A DNA stretch of 64,000 nt from Amblyornis subalaris. Its lineage: Eukaryota; Chordata; Aves; Passeriformes; Ptilonorhynchidae. The DNA is taken from positions 62,001 through 126,000 of the forward strand of contig JACAXG010000231.1 of assembly GCA_018881555.1 (NCBI GenBank), in the 5' to 3' direction. Shown here in pieces: positions 1 to 12,286 of the stretch. A model generated the notes under the pieces. That model was not told where the DNA came from. It ran no database searches and worked only from the letters and a program-made list of their open reading frames with translations. Made by a program: the position numbers and the translations under genes. Each line of letters starts with the position of its first letter. Position 1 is the stretch's first letter.

Positions 1-3000
1 AGAAAAGCAAAAGTAGGGAGATATGATTGATAATACTAAAATATATAATAACTTAGAGTCAGCAAAGATTATGTAGACTATTCTGTGTAATTACTAAGGC
101 CCTGACACCACTCCCATTCTTCACTTATTTAAGGGTGTACTCCTACACATTTCACTATGGATTTAAATAATGTATTTAAGAATCTAAAATGGAAATTTTT
201 AGCAAATGAGAGCAGGAGCAATAGATGAAAGCAACAAGCAGAGTGAGCACAGTATTTATGGGACAGTTGGAACTTCTTCCATGGAAGATTAGGTACAAAT
301 GGTGCTTTTTTCAGATGTTTTCTTTCATCCTTACTCATGCATTCTTTTTCCAATATGGTATCTATCTAGGTATCACTGTTAGCAGTTGTGACTTTTCCAT
401 CCAGATTCAGATGATGATGAATGATGATAAAACATATTTGCACTCTAAGCTCATAGCAGTGGCTTTTTATAAACATTGTAATAATGCATTTTATAAGTTG
501 CTTGCAGTGTGTCCAGCTTTATTTGGAAGACAAATAAGTAATTCCTGTAGGCAAGCAGTATGTACCATTATTGTCTGGAAGAACTAGACAGGTATTTGAA
601 AATACTGTGTTTTTTTCGTTTTTTTCAAATCGCTGGGAAAATACTTGAATGTACACTGAGTTTGCCAGAATGAATGGTACACGTAGGAAGACTAACTGGG
701 AGGGGACAGAAATGTAGGCTTTAAATGCCATGTCAGGAATAGGATTCATGGGCATGAAAGAAGTTCGGTTCCATCAGGTTGCCCCATCAGAGGACTGGCT
801 CTTGGNACAAAGCACACTCGGAAACCTGTGCAGCTCAGCAGCTGCAGTACTGCATATTGTATGATTCGAAGCTTACTTTCGTGTTTCTTGCAGTGAACAA
901 TGATAGTGGGAAGTACTGGTCAGTAGGGATAAATTTTAAATCAGTCTTTGGGCTTCCTGCCATGTTTCCTGATGCTTGGGCCACCTTATTTATAAACTCA
1001 GGAGAATTTAGTAATTATTAGAAGAAAGTGTAATTAATTTATAGAGTTCTAGTTATTTTGCTGAGTACTGTCATTGGAAGTACAATGAAGCCTTTAAGTA
1101 ACGTCCAGTGACTGTATAAAGCTGTCTTGTGGCTGCTAAACTTTCACATTATGCTGAAGTTGGATATAAACACTCCTTTTATAACTTGCATGTCACTGAA
1201 GTACGCAGATGTCTTGGCTCTGAAAGCACGTTTATGAAACGAGTGCAGCACTGGAGTTATGCCAGGATTGAAACTCAGTAGTTTGAGGAGGAGTCCTAAT
1301 ACCTCTCAGGATGGGAGGTCAGCTGAATAAGTGGGCCTCCCTTGTTCTGGAAGCAGAATACTAGTCCTGAGAGAGTGTGCTCTATGCATATTAGTTGCAT
1401 TATGCTACAGTTCACTTCTGAAAAATCTGTGCTATAACACTGCTTTGGTTCTCACTGAAAAAGGCTGATTCTATTTACTGTAGGGGTTTCATGTCAAACA
1501 TGAAAATTAGAAGATTAAAAAAGAACAAACCAGGAAAATTGTATTAATTTTTGACCTAAATTCACAACAGTTCTGTGAAAAGTGAATAGGAAATGGATTT
1601 CTCGTGCTAATTTTATGTAGCTGGTATGTGGATGTATATTTGTATAGTGTGTAGTAGAGCGTGCAATACATATTTGTGCGTGTAGATTCATATGAATATA
1701 AAAAGCAGAGTTTATATAGATAACTGTAGAATACCTCTAGCAGCAGAAATTCTGTTTGATTTCTGGAATGTTTCAGATTTTTACGTGTGAATGTGTTTTG
1801 CATGTGAAGTGTTTGTAATAAAACAGGTGGGACAGCCTTGTCTCCATGGCTGGATTGAGACATGACTGTACATCATCCAAGCTGGATATTACACTTTCTC
1901 TAGACCTAATGTATTATATAATCTGACAGTAATGTGGTGGAATAGAGTTCTTTTTTGGATAATTTACATTGTAGTTTTGATCTGTCATTTGAGACTGAGG
2001 TGTGAGATTTTATTCTAGTTAGTTAGCACATGAGGAATTGATGGCAGAGAGTTGAGCCAGGAGTTGAAGCACTTGTTTTTTCAACACTCAGCCTCTTTCT
2101 TCCTCTAGTGATANTGATGAAATTTGAGCTAAAATTAAAATTGCAATCATATATATTTTACATTTCAACATTACGTCTATTTGGCAATATCCTTGGCTCT
2201 GTGGAAATATCAAAAATGAACCCATGAGACCTCTGCTTTTGGTAGGCTTTGTCTACACATCTATAATAGGCAGATATGAGTTAATTCTGGCTGTGCTGCA
2301 ATTCTGAACTCGTGGTATGAAGTGCTGTGCCCGAGATTACTGGGTAAAACAGTGCTAAAAGCATCTCAGTAAAATTTCTGGTCTAGAGCTGACTCACACC
2401 TGTCTGACCTGTTCATATAGTGGCTAGAGAATCCTGTGCCATCTGTACTTACCTTCTTAGATTTGGGATTTTTTTACATCCTTGGGAGGATATAGAAATA
2501 CCAGTTACTCATGAGATCCCTATATAGGGTCATGCTCGAGAACCCCTGAGGTTAGATAAATTTGGAATAGCTGCACAGTTCCTCTGGCTGCAGTTAACAA
2601 AATGTAAGTGACTCAGTTATAGTTTTATGCTGAAAGACAGCATAATGCAAGAATTGCAGAGCTTGGCCACATTGGAGAACGTTTGTTTTCCATTATTCCA
2701 AGGTATTAGTCTTATCTTTCAAATCTGTAATGTAGTAAGTTACTTACAAAATTCTTATGTTAGAATATACAGACCTTGTGTAGTTAGATACTCAGCCTTA
2801 TAAATGATGTATGAAATTGTTTTTAAAGACATACTGGGTTTTGGTGGAAAAATTAATTGTTGGCTTTTTAAATTTTTTTTTTTTTGAAAAAGCATGGTTA
2901 AGGTATTAGTGCTGGTTGCTAGCAAAGAGAAAATGTTTTGTTTTAACTATTTTTGTGCAATGTCCATTTCAGCAATACCTAGTGTAATCCTTGGGAACAG

Positions 3001-3264
3001 ATAGAAAAATTATTATGTCTCCTGGCTACTGTAATAGACTGCAGTTAAGCTGTACAAGTAAAGAATCTAGTTGTGTCCCCCCAGCTCATTAATCTAAATA
3101 AGTGTTCTGCCTTTTTGCAAGTAACTTTTGCTTAATGAACAGCATAACAAATTAGCTATAGATATCAGAAAAAAAAATTGAAAGGGAAATGCTACATATG
3201 GAGTGACATGCAAGTGATTAATGTTAGTCAACAGAGTCTTTTATTTTAATATTTAGTCCTTTCA
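1..3264. other. Non-coding stretch, no gene recognised
   Basis: This AT-rich sequence has only short chance reading frames, none with recognisable protein features. There are occasional poly-T runs, such as the one near 2872-2885, and single N bases. It is most likely intron or intergenic DNA upstream of the first supported exon. I see no promoter, RNA gene or mobile element in it. Confidence 0.6.
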
Positions 3265-3358
3265 TAAAATCATAGAGTGGCTTGGGTTGGAAGGAACCTT
3301 TAAATATCATCTTGTTCCAACCCCCCTCCCATGGGCAGGGACACCTTCCACTAGACCT
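3265..3358 (-). mobile_element. CR1-type LINE, truncated 3' tail
   Basis: The plus strand begins with an AATCATAGA-type block. It continues through a segment reading GGCTTGGGTTGGAAGGAACC, and then a block describing the common CR1 3' region (CCATGGGCAGGGACACCTTC). This is the reverse complement of the 3' end of a bird CR1 LINE, so the element lies on the minus strand. Only about 95 bases remain, as expected for the severe 5' truncation typical of CR1. No ORF2 sequence survives. The match rests on remembered CR1 tail features, not on a search. Confidence 0.85.
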
Positions 3359-4524
3359 GTACTGCCATTAAAATTTGCCACTCTCAGGCTGTCCTTTATA
3401 TGCATCACTTCTGCTTTTATGTTATCAATATTAATTTACTACATCAAAAAACTGTTTAATAGACACAAAATTTTGGGCTAAAGAATTATAATTTGCTTTG
3501 AGATGTTTTAGAAGGTCCTGCATGATCAATGTCTCATTTGCAAGTGTTAACTTTCTGCTGAAGGGCTGTAACTAAGACAATTTAATTGCTTGAGGTAGAC
3601 CAATCATTTGTACCCAGAATGAAGGAAGCTTTGCTTGCATTTCCTGGCACCGGCATAATGGTACTGTCTCAAAAAACTCCCCTGGCCTCAGAATATTTTA
3701 GCTTAATTTTATAAGATCAGACTTAGGTGGATCAGCCATCAAATAAATGAATGTGAAGATGTTAATTTGATTCGGCTAGACATCATATCTTTGAAAGTTA
3801 CCTGTCTTAAGTCATAAAATTCAAGAGTATCTAATGTTGAGTAGGATATGACAGCAATTTAACTTGTGTGTCAAGGTTTCTAAAGTGATGAGATAATCCC
3901 GGCTGCCTATGTAACTCTAATGCATTGATTAAGTCAGTTTTCCAGGTAAACTGGTAATTGGCGATTCTCATGAAATAAAATGACTCTCTGAAATAATTAG
4001 CAAGAAAAGTCCCGGTTACTGTAATAGTTTGTTATAGTTTTCATAAATGTATTTCTTCTCCTTACCTTTTCAAAAAGACTGTGGACTCTGTGTGCTGTGG
4101 AGCAGCTCGCAGGCTCTGTGTGGCCTGGTGGGTGCAAGGCAGAGCCTGCTGTGCTCACGGGCATGGTAGAGACAGGTCAGGCAGACTGGCAGGGAATCTT
4201 GCAGGCACAGAGCTGGCTTCACTGCAGTGACGTTTCTGATACTGGAGGAAGCAATGTAGGAAGTGACCCCCATTTTGGCTTAGATGGTATGCATTTACTG
4301 TGTCTTAGCAGAAAGCGAACATCTGCCTGGTAACCAGGATGTGGTCCATTACAACTAAAACTGTGTGTATTTATAATGTTCCATCAATCTTTCTCGTGTT
4401 ATTTCTAACCACTGTTATCTACAGTTCTACAGCACAGTCAAAAGAAGAGATGACTGATGGCAATAATAAAAATGAGAGTGTACAGTAATAAATGGCAGAT
4501 GGGTGATTTTTTTTATGTTAGAAG

Positions 4525-4560
4525 ATATATATATATAAAAGTGATATATATAATATAATA
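4525..4560. repeat. AT-rich dinucleotide microsatellite
   Basis: This is a short tract dominated by alternating A and T, interrupted by an AAAAGTG block. It is a simple repeat and carries no coding signal. Confidence 0.8.
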
Positions 4561-6180
4561 GAATTATATTTATGCTATATTTTTGACATTAGAATTCTTT
4601 ACACTTTTGAATTTTACATGTCTACAGTCTACTGTAGGTTCTTATGCCTTATTTAGGTATCTGAAATAAGAATGAACTTTAGCTGCTTAGAGTGTTTGTA
4701 TTCTCTGAAATTATTGGAAGAGAGTTGGTACATTTCAACATCAGTCTGTGGTATTTAAGTAGCCTACATGTTACTGGTTTAGGTTTCTGATTTTGCACGT
4801 GTGTCTCTTACTGATGTTGTTCAAAGGAATAGACACATCATCATTTTACTTNATTATTTCTTTATTATTGTCAGCAAAATCTACAAAATATAGATATCTC
4901 CATTCACTTGAATTTTGCAAAAAAGGCTGTTGATGACAAAAGGCTTTTTTTAGTCCTCTGAGTAATTTTCAGAGTAGAATGTTTCTTCACTGTGTGCTGA
5001 CATGTTTGTTTATATTTTAGTATTTAAGAAAGGTTCCTTTATAAATTTGTATGACATCATCAATGAATGAGAAGTGTTGTACACTTTGTGGGTTAATAAT
5101 TTGCCTCATTCATTCATAGTTTTTGAGGGTTGTGTTTGTGTTAACTAAGCTAGTGGCACCATTTCTATAGGTGGAAAATCTGAAAGCTGTGTTTCTGTTT
5201 CTTTCCCTGTTTTCAGACACTGTTTTAAACACNTTAGATAAGTAGTCAAACTGAAGGTTGCAATTAATTGTCCAGAGCATGGGAATGGAATGCTGGTCTG
5301 GCATAACCCAATTGAGTTGTACTGAATTTGGCATGGAGCATAAAAGAAAGTGAAGTCACTTTTAATGATACGTCCCAATTCGTAAACAGGTGTTTGCCCA
5401 AGGGGAACACACCAGTCTTACTTTGCAAGCATTATGGCAGAGTGATTCACTGGAATATGTGAACATTTCTAACCCTTCCCTCCCCCAAAATATATTATGT
5501 CAATCCTTTTAGCAANTCATGTTCAGTGAGGTATTGCTTGCAGCAGTGAAAGAGATTGGATTCCAGAAATTGTGGCTCTCTTTTTTATCTATTAACCCAT
5601 CTAATGAATGGTGTTTTAAAATTTGATTGGCAGCTTCTTTTCCCATCTTAATTAAATTGCTCCTTCACCTCCATGTCTTTGAAGGACACAGCCTTTGTTA
5701 AAGATGTCAAGTTAGTCTTTTATTGTTTGTTTCCATGGGGAGGAGAGCTTGTTGACAAGTTGAGATAAAAGTGTGGAATCAAGAATATACTTCTTAAAAT
5801 AATTTAAAAGGTGTTAATAGTACTAACTAGGACAAAGAGAAAAATGTGTCCAGTCACATTATTCTTTTCCACCTGAGATGCAGCTTGTAACATTTCTACT
5901 GTATCAAATTCTTTAGTGAAGATAAAGATTAATAAGGCTTGTACTGAAAGCATGAAAGCAACTAAATGTGTAGAAAAAATAATTCAGTCAAAAAGTATTC
6001 TATTTCATTGGCAGAATCCTTGGTTAATTTCCATTGAAGGGGAAATATCATCAACTCAACACTGCAGAAAAATAATATAGCTGTTAAGGGGGGAAACATT
6101 GATGGGGAAAACAGTTGATAAAAAGGCCACTTATTAAAATATTTGGTTTTAAATTAAGTGGGGATTAGTAGCAGATTATT

Positions 6181-6312
6181 TTAAGGTCAGCAATTGAGAG
6201 TTATTAGGCTAATCTCCTACAATTTGCATTTTAATATGCACCAGTAGAAATTGCTTTCTTGAAGCCTTTCAGGGCTTTATTTGCATGAACATTTGACTTC
6301 AGGGGTCAAAGT
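6181..6312. promoter_or_regulatory. Possible regulatory element with two octamer motifs
   Basis: Two exact ATTTGCAT octamers, the POU-domain factor recognition sequence, lie at 6222-6229 and 6279-6286. The intervening AT-rich sequence contains TTTTAATATGCA. The segment is followed by GGGGTCAAAG, which resembles a nuclear-receptor half-site. Such clusters occur in conserved non-coding elements. Octamers are short and arise by chance in AT-rich DNA, so function is inference. Conservation in other birds would be needed to raise confidence. Confidence 0.2.
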
Positions 6313-9300
6313 GCACCATGTACTATTTGAAGTTCACTGACATTTCTCACATGGATGTACTCCTGTTCATCAGAACCAGGTGGCTGTAAAAAGTTTGTCA
6401 GTTTAATGAGACAGAATTTTCCCTGGCTTGAAGAAGACACAGAAACCCAATTAGAAACAATAAAGGTCATCTTATGCTGTGAGGAATATGTTTGCCATTC
6501 ACATTAACCTCATGGGTGTGGAGGACTGTTGCTTGTAAAACTGTCCTTTATGGTCACAACTTTTTCCAGATTTTACAGATTCTGACCTATTTGCAAAACA
6601 CTTTGCTGGACACTTAAATAATCTGATGAAGAGTTGTCCTNTGGTATATAGCCTATAGTGATGTACAGTTTGTGCTTTATAGCTAGGATATATTTTACAT
6701 TCCCACTTTAAATTAACTCGTTCTTTGTTTGCCATCATGTTTTAATTGAGGTCACATGCAAAATTTTTGATAAGAAGCTGATACCACTTATGGAAATGAA
6801 TTCATAAAACTGCCCCTAAGTCTTGGTGCTATACTATATGATAATTAAGTGTTCTTAAACAAAATCATAGCATGCCTTTTATTAAAAGAAGACTGAGTTA
6901 AGACTTGAAAAATACAGCAAACCAATGTAAAAATTATCCAGATTAATGATTCAGATTAAAGACCATTCGACTAATACTTCCTAAAGCAATTACAAATTGT
7001 GTTGGAATGAGAAAAAATTCAGGCTACTATGTTCTAAGAGTGATGTGAAAAACGTGGTGGGAGTTTGCTGTCTTGCTTTTTCTATTAGTTCTCGAATGAA
7101 AACAATATATTACAGAAAAAGATTAGAGAGATCAGTTTCTTTTTAAAATTGGGCATTTTTGCATTAAAAAAATTTCATGGGCTGCCAAGCAGTGAGAGTA
7201 AGCTTGGAAACAAAGTGGTGAATATGTAATGAAAACATATACTTTTCTTGCTACCCATGTAGTACATGGCACCATGGGTTAATGTATTAGCCTTTCAGTT
7301 ATAGGGATCTTATTCAGATGATACATGGAATATATTTGTTTTGACAGGTATATTGGTACCTATTGTCATATCATCAATTATTTGAACATCAATAAAAGTA
7401 GTTTTAATGGGATATAGGGAAAATCTCTTTACTTGTTCAACTCTTAAAAATTACTAGAAATGAGACCAGACACAAAAGTCTCATGTTTTGCCTGACAATT
7501 ACTCAAATTAAATACTAATTGCTTTCTTTAGAGACTAGTTTGCCACAGCAAAGATGTGCCCCTAAAAATATCCTTTCTATGTTATATATAGAATATATGT
7601 GTTCTCCATATATGGAGAAACTTTACAAATTCTCTGTCTCAAAATATCCCATTCTATAAATATTCTATCNTGTATTCTCCCTAGCTGGGGAGAATAAAGC
7701 CTAGGAATCTTCAGTGGTTGAATCCTGCAAATCTTAACTCCCATGATGAATCCTGAGTACAACTAGTGTCCCAGCCGCTTAGAGGGCTATGCATTATAAA
7801 CAAAGTCTGACCCTTACTGGGAAGCAAACACCTTTTGAGCGATGCTGTATTACTATGGAGCATAACTGCCTCCCTGCTTCCAGTTTACATGAAACTTTCG
7901 TAGTATAATCAGAAGTTTGAACAACGTAAAATATAGTGGAAAATTTGATTACAGCCACCCAAGATCTTATTTGATAGTGTAATAATCTTGTAGCAAATTG
8001 AGAAGCACATCAGTTTTGTAGTAAAAAATGCCACCAATGCTTTCAAACACATTTCACAATGTATTTACCAACTAAAAAATCTGTATACATTGAGATACTT
8101 TTCTCATCCTATGAAGTCTAGGAACACGCTGCTAGTAAAATCTACAGCTTATGTGTATATAAACTAAACTCTTTAAAAAATTAGTTCTAATTACCTTATT
8201 GAGTTAAAGCAAATGAGCTGATATTTTGCTTACTGAACTTGTGACATCAGATGTTTTTGAAGTGGAGAGGAATGGAAGGAAATAGAAATTCAGTTGTTGT
8301 AGTTAAATTTGTGGCAAAGATTAAGGAAAAAGCTCTAGGAATATGTTTAGTGCAGGTGTGAGTTTTCTTTCCTGCAGATGTATTTGTGTGTCTCGAAGCA
8401 GTATTTGTCAGGTTGAGAACAGAAGATAGGGATANAAGACCTCAGCACAATAGGGAAGAAACCTTCTTGATCCCCTGCCTATTGAAGTTAATTAGTTAAT
8501 AGCATATTTTTCCTCAAGCTTTCTTCTGATTGATTTTGAAATGCATGGATAAAGGTCAGTATGAGGGAGCCATTCAGCAAACAAGAATGTTAGAATATTA
8601 TTTATGCATTTAAATATTTCAGAATCTGCAAAGTTTCAATTATCTGAGACTGGTACATTCACACTAGATACCTTCTGCCATTAGAAGTGTTACTTTATTG
8701 TTTGGGTTTTTTTTTTTGCAGCTATGATGTGACATAGGACCTCCAAGAAGCAGAAATGTTGAATATCTATGCTCCATTGATCTAAAGGGAGAAGTTTTTG
8801 TTCTGATCAAATGATGTAATAGTTTCCAGAACTTACTAAGGAAAATATTAAGCATTACTGTAAACCTTTTAAAATCCTCAGTGAGAGTTTAGCTCGTATT
8901 TAAGAATATTGAAAGTTTTGACAACCAATTCTATGTACAAGTAAGGTCAATAAGAAGTGACAGAGGAGGGCGGGCGATTCCAGAGAACTGGGTAAAGCTG
9001 ATACTCAAATGCATTAAACAAAGATTGAGATCAGTGTAAGGATGTTGGCCTGACATTAATCACGGGTAAAATATAGGAATGGCTGAAATGGAATTGTGTT
9101 AGAAAATTATTTAGGAGTATGATATAACTGATAATGATTAATACAACTGTATGGAAAGATATGGGACTTTTATTTCTCTTCCTTTATTATATGTTTAGTT
9201 GAAACTATTAAAACGTAATTTACTCCTTATTGAATTTTATTTTGCAGCGGTTAAGGAAAAAGCTGTATGTTCAGGATTGTTGTTATTCAGTATAGTTTGT

Positions 9301-11745
9301 CTCCCACTTCTACTGTTTATTATGGGTATTACTTTGCAAAATTACCACAAAACGATAGGGAAAATTGGGAGTACCTGAAAATAAAGGAGAGGGGACAAAA
9401 ACGANACTGCTTTTCAAAGACCTGGATTACAGATTCAGATAATATCTCTTTTTAAAATCTGTTTGTATGTCGGCTGTGAAACATCATAATCAAAGCTGAA
9501 AGAAAAGAGTGTCTTGATGTCCTGTCATACATAAGATATGCTCCTAACTCATCTACCATTTATATCAAGTGACCAAAAAAAATTCTTTGCAATATTTTCA
9601 TAGNTTGATAATAAAGGAATAAATTGAGAAATACCCGGTTGAAAGATGTTGTAAACTGGAAGATATTTGAAAAGAAAACAAGCAATTATGGAGGGTTAAG
9701 ACTGTTAAATGGAGCAGCCAGTGAATTGAGAGAGGCACTGTCTGATACCACATGGAGAAGAACAGATAAGAGGAGTACTCACTAGAAAAGATTAAATGAA
9801 AGAGGGCAGTTTCCAATTAGGGAGGATAATTACTGACAGAAGGACCCTCTTGCCATTTTGAAAGGGATTTTGTCCATCAGTACTCTGATAATAACTCCTG
9901 ATAATGGTAGTGAACTTCAAATGTTGAAAATACTAAATATTAACTTCGAGGGAAAGATTTTTTTCATTTATTACAGAGCTACTTTTTATCAAGTTAATTA
10001 TTGCATCGGGGTAACTCTTTGCTTTGCTTATATATAATTATATATTAAGAATTAGGATTCTCTATTGGAGGAAATTGTATTTTTCTAGCTTGCTTACATT
10101 CTGCGTTTGATTTTTTCCTCATGTAAAATCTCAGTTATGCTGGAGTCGGTGACAAAGCTTTCTTTGACTTAAGGCAAATATCTGGTTTCATTAAAGTAGA
10201 CTCAATTTTATTTTTTATAATTGGTCAGTATTTAATTTTTTTTGTAGAATTACNGTAGAACAACTTTTGTAGCAAAAATCTATGTTTTTATACTTGTTGG
10301 CATAAAAAACCCCAACCCCCCCCAAAAAAGAGACTAAGAAGTTTGACCGAAATATACTGTACTTAAGAAATTTATTTAGGTTAATTTAAAAGTGCTCATA
10401 TCATACTAGAAAGGGTGAATGCAGGATACAATGATGTTTTTTCCCCAACTGAAGCTAACCACATCAGTGAGACTTTCTGAAGCAATAACTTTCTAATAAA
10501 CATTTAGGCCTTCTTCTGTATAACATGTCTTGTAAGCACTGTGACACCCTAAATTACCANAGGCATGTGAGGTGTATTTTAAACTGTAGTTTTTGAGTCT
10601 CGCTTGTTAATACAAATGTATTTTATAGTATGGATACGTAGTTAGATCTACAATGTTTGATATTCTGTTCCAAAACCTTCTTGCTATGTGAATTCAGTGT
10701 ACAGGTGTCTGTGATAAAACTTCAGTTTCAAACTGAGAATAACTACTTTACAGTGTTCTAAAAATCACTTTCCTCTATCACAAAATACTGTTTACCTGTA
10801 GCTTTTTGTAATACTAGGAATATGTCTTATCTGTAGTGCAGAAAATGAGAAATAATGGAGCCTCAAATAAAGGATACTTGTTTGCTTTGGGTTTATGTTG
10901 ATTGTTTTTAAGCTGTAGTTTGACTTTTAAATAGAAGGATGTAGTATATAGACTTAGGTTGGACTGGTTTGTTTCAATGGGAAAAGAAATATTGTTAATA
11001 GTTTTCAGGTAAAGCCTTAGTTGCTTATAGCCAGAATTAATTAGATTTTGAACTGTACAGATCAGGAATCCAAAACTAAATGTACTAAAATTTTGTTCCT
11101 AAGAGAACGAAAATATTTGTGGTTAGCTTCTCTCTGGACCTCTTTCTTGGCTGCTTTTGCAGATTTAAAACATGTTACTATTCACAGTAAAGGAAAGTGT
11201 TGGTAATTTTGTGTCTTTAATGTTGTGCTGCTATACAGAAGAAAATGTTGTGGTGAATACCCGTTTGTAACATGCTTTGAACTGTTCACTTATTCCTATT
11301 CTCCTTTTTTAAATTTATTCTGTGCTTTTGCTGTTATGCGAAGACCTGACTCTGAGAATTAATGCCTTGATGTGTATGCACCTCAAGACCTATTGCCCTT
11401 CAAGGATATATTGAAGAGAAGTGGATAAAAGGAGGAAAGGTAGAGACTTTTTGTAGTCATTTCCAGGAGACTTTACCAGACTGGTTGTCTCAGTCAAATA
11501 GCAGTTGTGGAAAATGGAACCTAATGATATCATGGATATTTTTGTGCTCAATCCTAAGGAATTATTGAGGTGTGTCTCCAGTGTGCAGAACAAGGAGGAC
11601 TGATAAGTGGTGTGATATAGTCATTGCTCTATTCCCTTGTTTTAAGAGGGCTTAGAGTAGTGCCANGTGACCTGATGGTTTTGGGAATAGCTTTGTTTTT
11701 ACTCCAGAATAAAGCAATGAAAGCTGCTTTCAGAATACATACTTT

Positions 11746-11800
11746 TCATAGAGTATCCTGAGTTGTAAGGGACCATAAAGATCATAAAAATCCAAATCTT
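11746..11800 (-). mobile_element. CR1-like LINE tail, very short remnant
   Basis: The plus strand reads CATAGAGTATCCTGAGTTGT followed by AAGGGACCATAAAGATCAT. This matches the reverse complement of the 3' end of some bird CR1 subfamilies in layout: an ATCATAGA-like block, GAGTTGGAAGGGACC, then AAGATCAT. About 55 bases are left, and both ends grade into unique sequence. The subfamily cannot be assigned. Confidence 0.6.
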
Positions 11801-11989
11801 TTGAAGAAGAGTAGTATTTTCAGAAACAAATAACTTAGGATGCAGGTTAGTAATGTATTTTTTAAACTACTTCGCCTACCATGGCTCTGTATGTTGGTAG
11901 TTCAGTCATTCTGCTGAGATGTGGGATGATAATCAGGCAAATGATGATTTGCAGCAGCACCCGATGCCATGGGCTGGGGGCTCCAGGGA

Positions 11990-12114
11990 GACCCCCCAAA
12001 TGGGGACAGGTCAGGTGAGACCCCAAAGGATCCCCTAAAAAAACCCCAAACCCCAAAAACCTATAAAAACCCCCAAGATCCCACAAACCCCCCATAAAAT
12101 CCTGACACCCCCCA
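11990..12114. repeat. C-rich minisatellite arm (CCCCAAA-type units)
   Basis: The plus strand carries degenerate units built from runs of C separated by short A runs (ACCCCCCAAA, ACCCCAAACCCCAAAAACC, CCCCCCATAAAATCC). It faces a G-rich arm of the same composition at 12150-12286 across a spacer of about 35 bases. The minus strand has many closely spaced runs of three or more G, so it could form G-quadruplexes. Short open frames here are by-products of the repeat. Confidence 0.8.
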
Positions 12115-12149
12115 GGTAATTATAGGGTTTCATTCACTGAGTCATTCCT

Positions 12150-12286
12150 GTGGGGTTTTGAGGTGTCCCTGGGGGAGTTTTGGGGTCCTGGAGGATTTTG
12201 AGGTCCCAGGGGAGTTTTGGGGTCTCTCTGGGGGTTTTTGGGGTCCTGGAGCAGATTTTGGAGTGGATTTTGGGGTTTTTGGGGTC
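12150..12286. repeat. G-rich minisatellite arm (GGGGTTTT-type units)
   Basis: The plus strand consists of degenerate units of about 14-16 bases, such as TTTTGGGGTCCTGGAGGA and TTTTTGGGGTCC. It is the composition-inverted partner of the C-rich array at 11990-12114. Strand asymmetry flips sharply at about 12115-12150. Repeats of this sort are frequent in bird genomes. The unit also resembles the TTTTGGGG quadruplex-forming repeat, though there is no reason to call it telomeric. Confidence 0.8.

Larger units (their letters stand above)
3359..11745. other. Non-coding stretch, no gene recognised
   Basis: About 8.4 kb of AT-rich DNA with no supported exon. A short GC-richer patch lies at about 4080-4330, an AT microsatellite at 4525-4560, and a segment with paired octamer motifs at about 6180-6310 (listed separately). 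Open frames here are short and lack domains or convincing splice-site pairs. It is probably intron or intergenic sequence. Confidence 0.55.

Noticed and set aside
4070..4333. GC-richer patch with open frames on both strands
   Set aside because: No splice sites or domains were found, and both strands are open with equally poor protein character. It may be an unrecognised old repeat.
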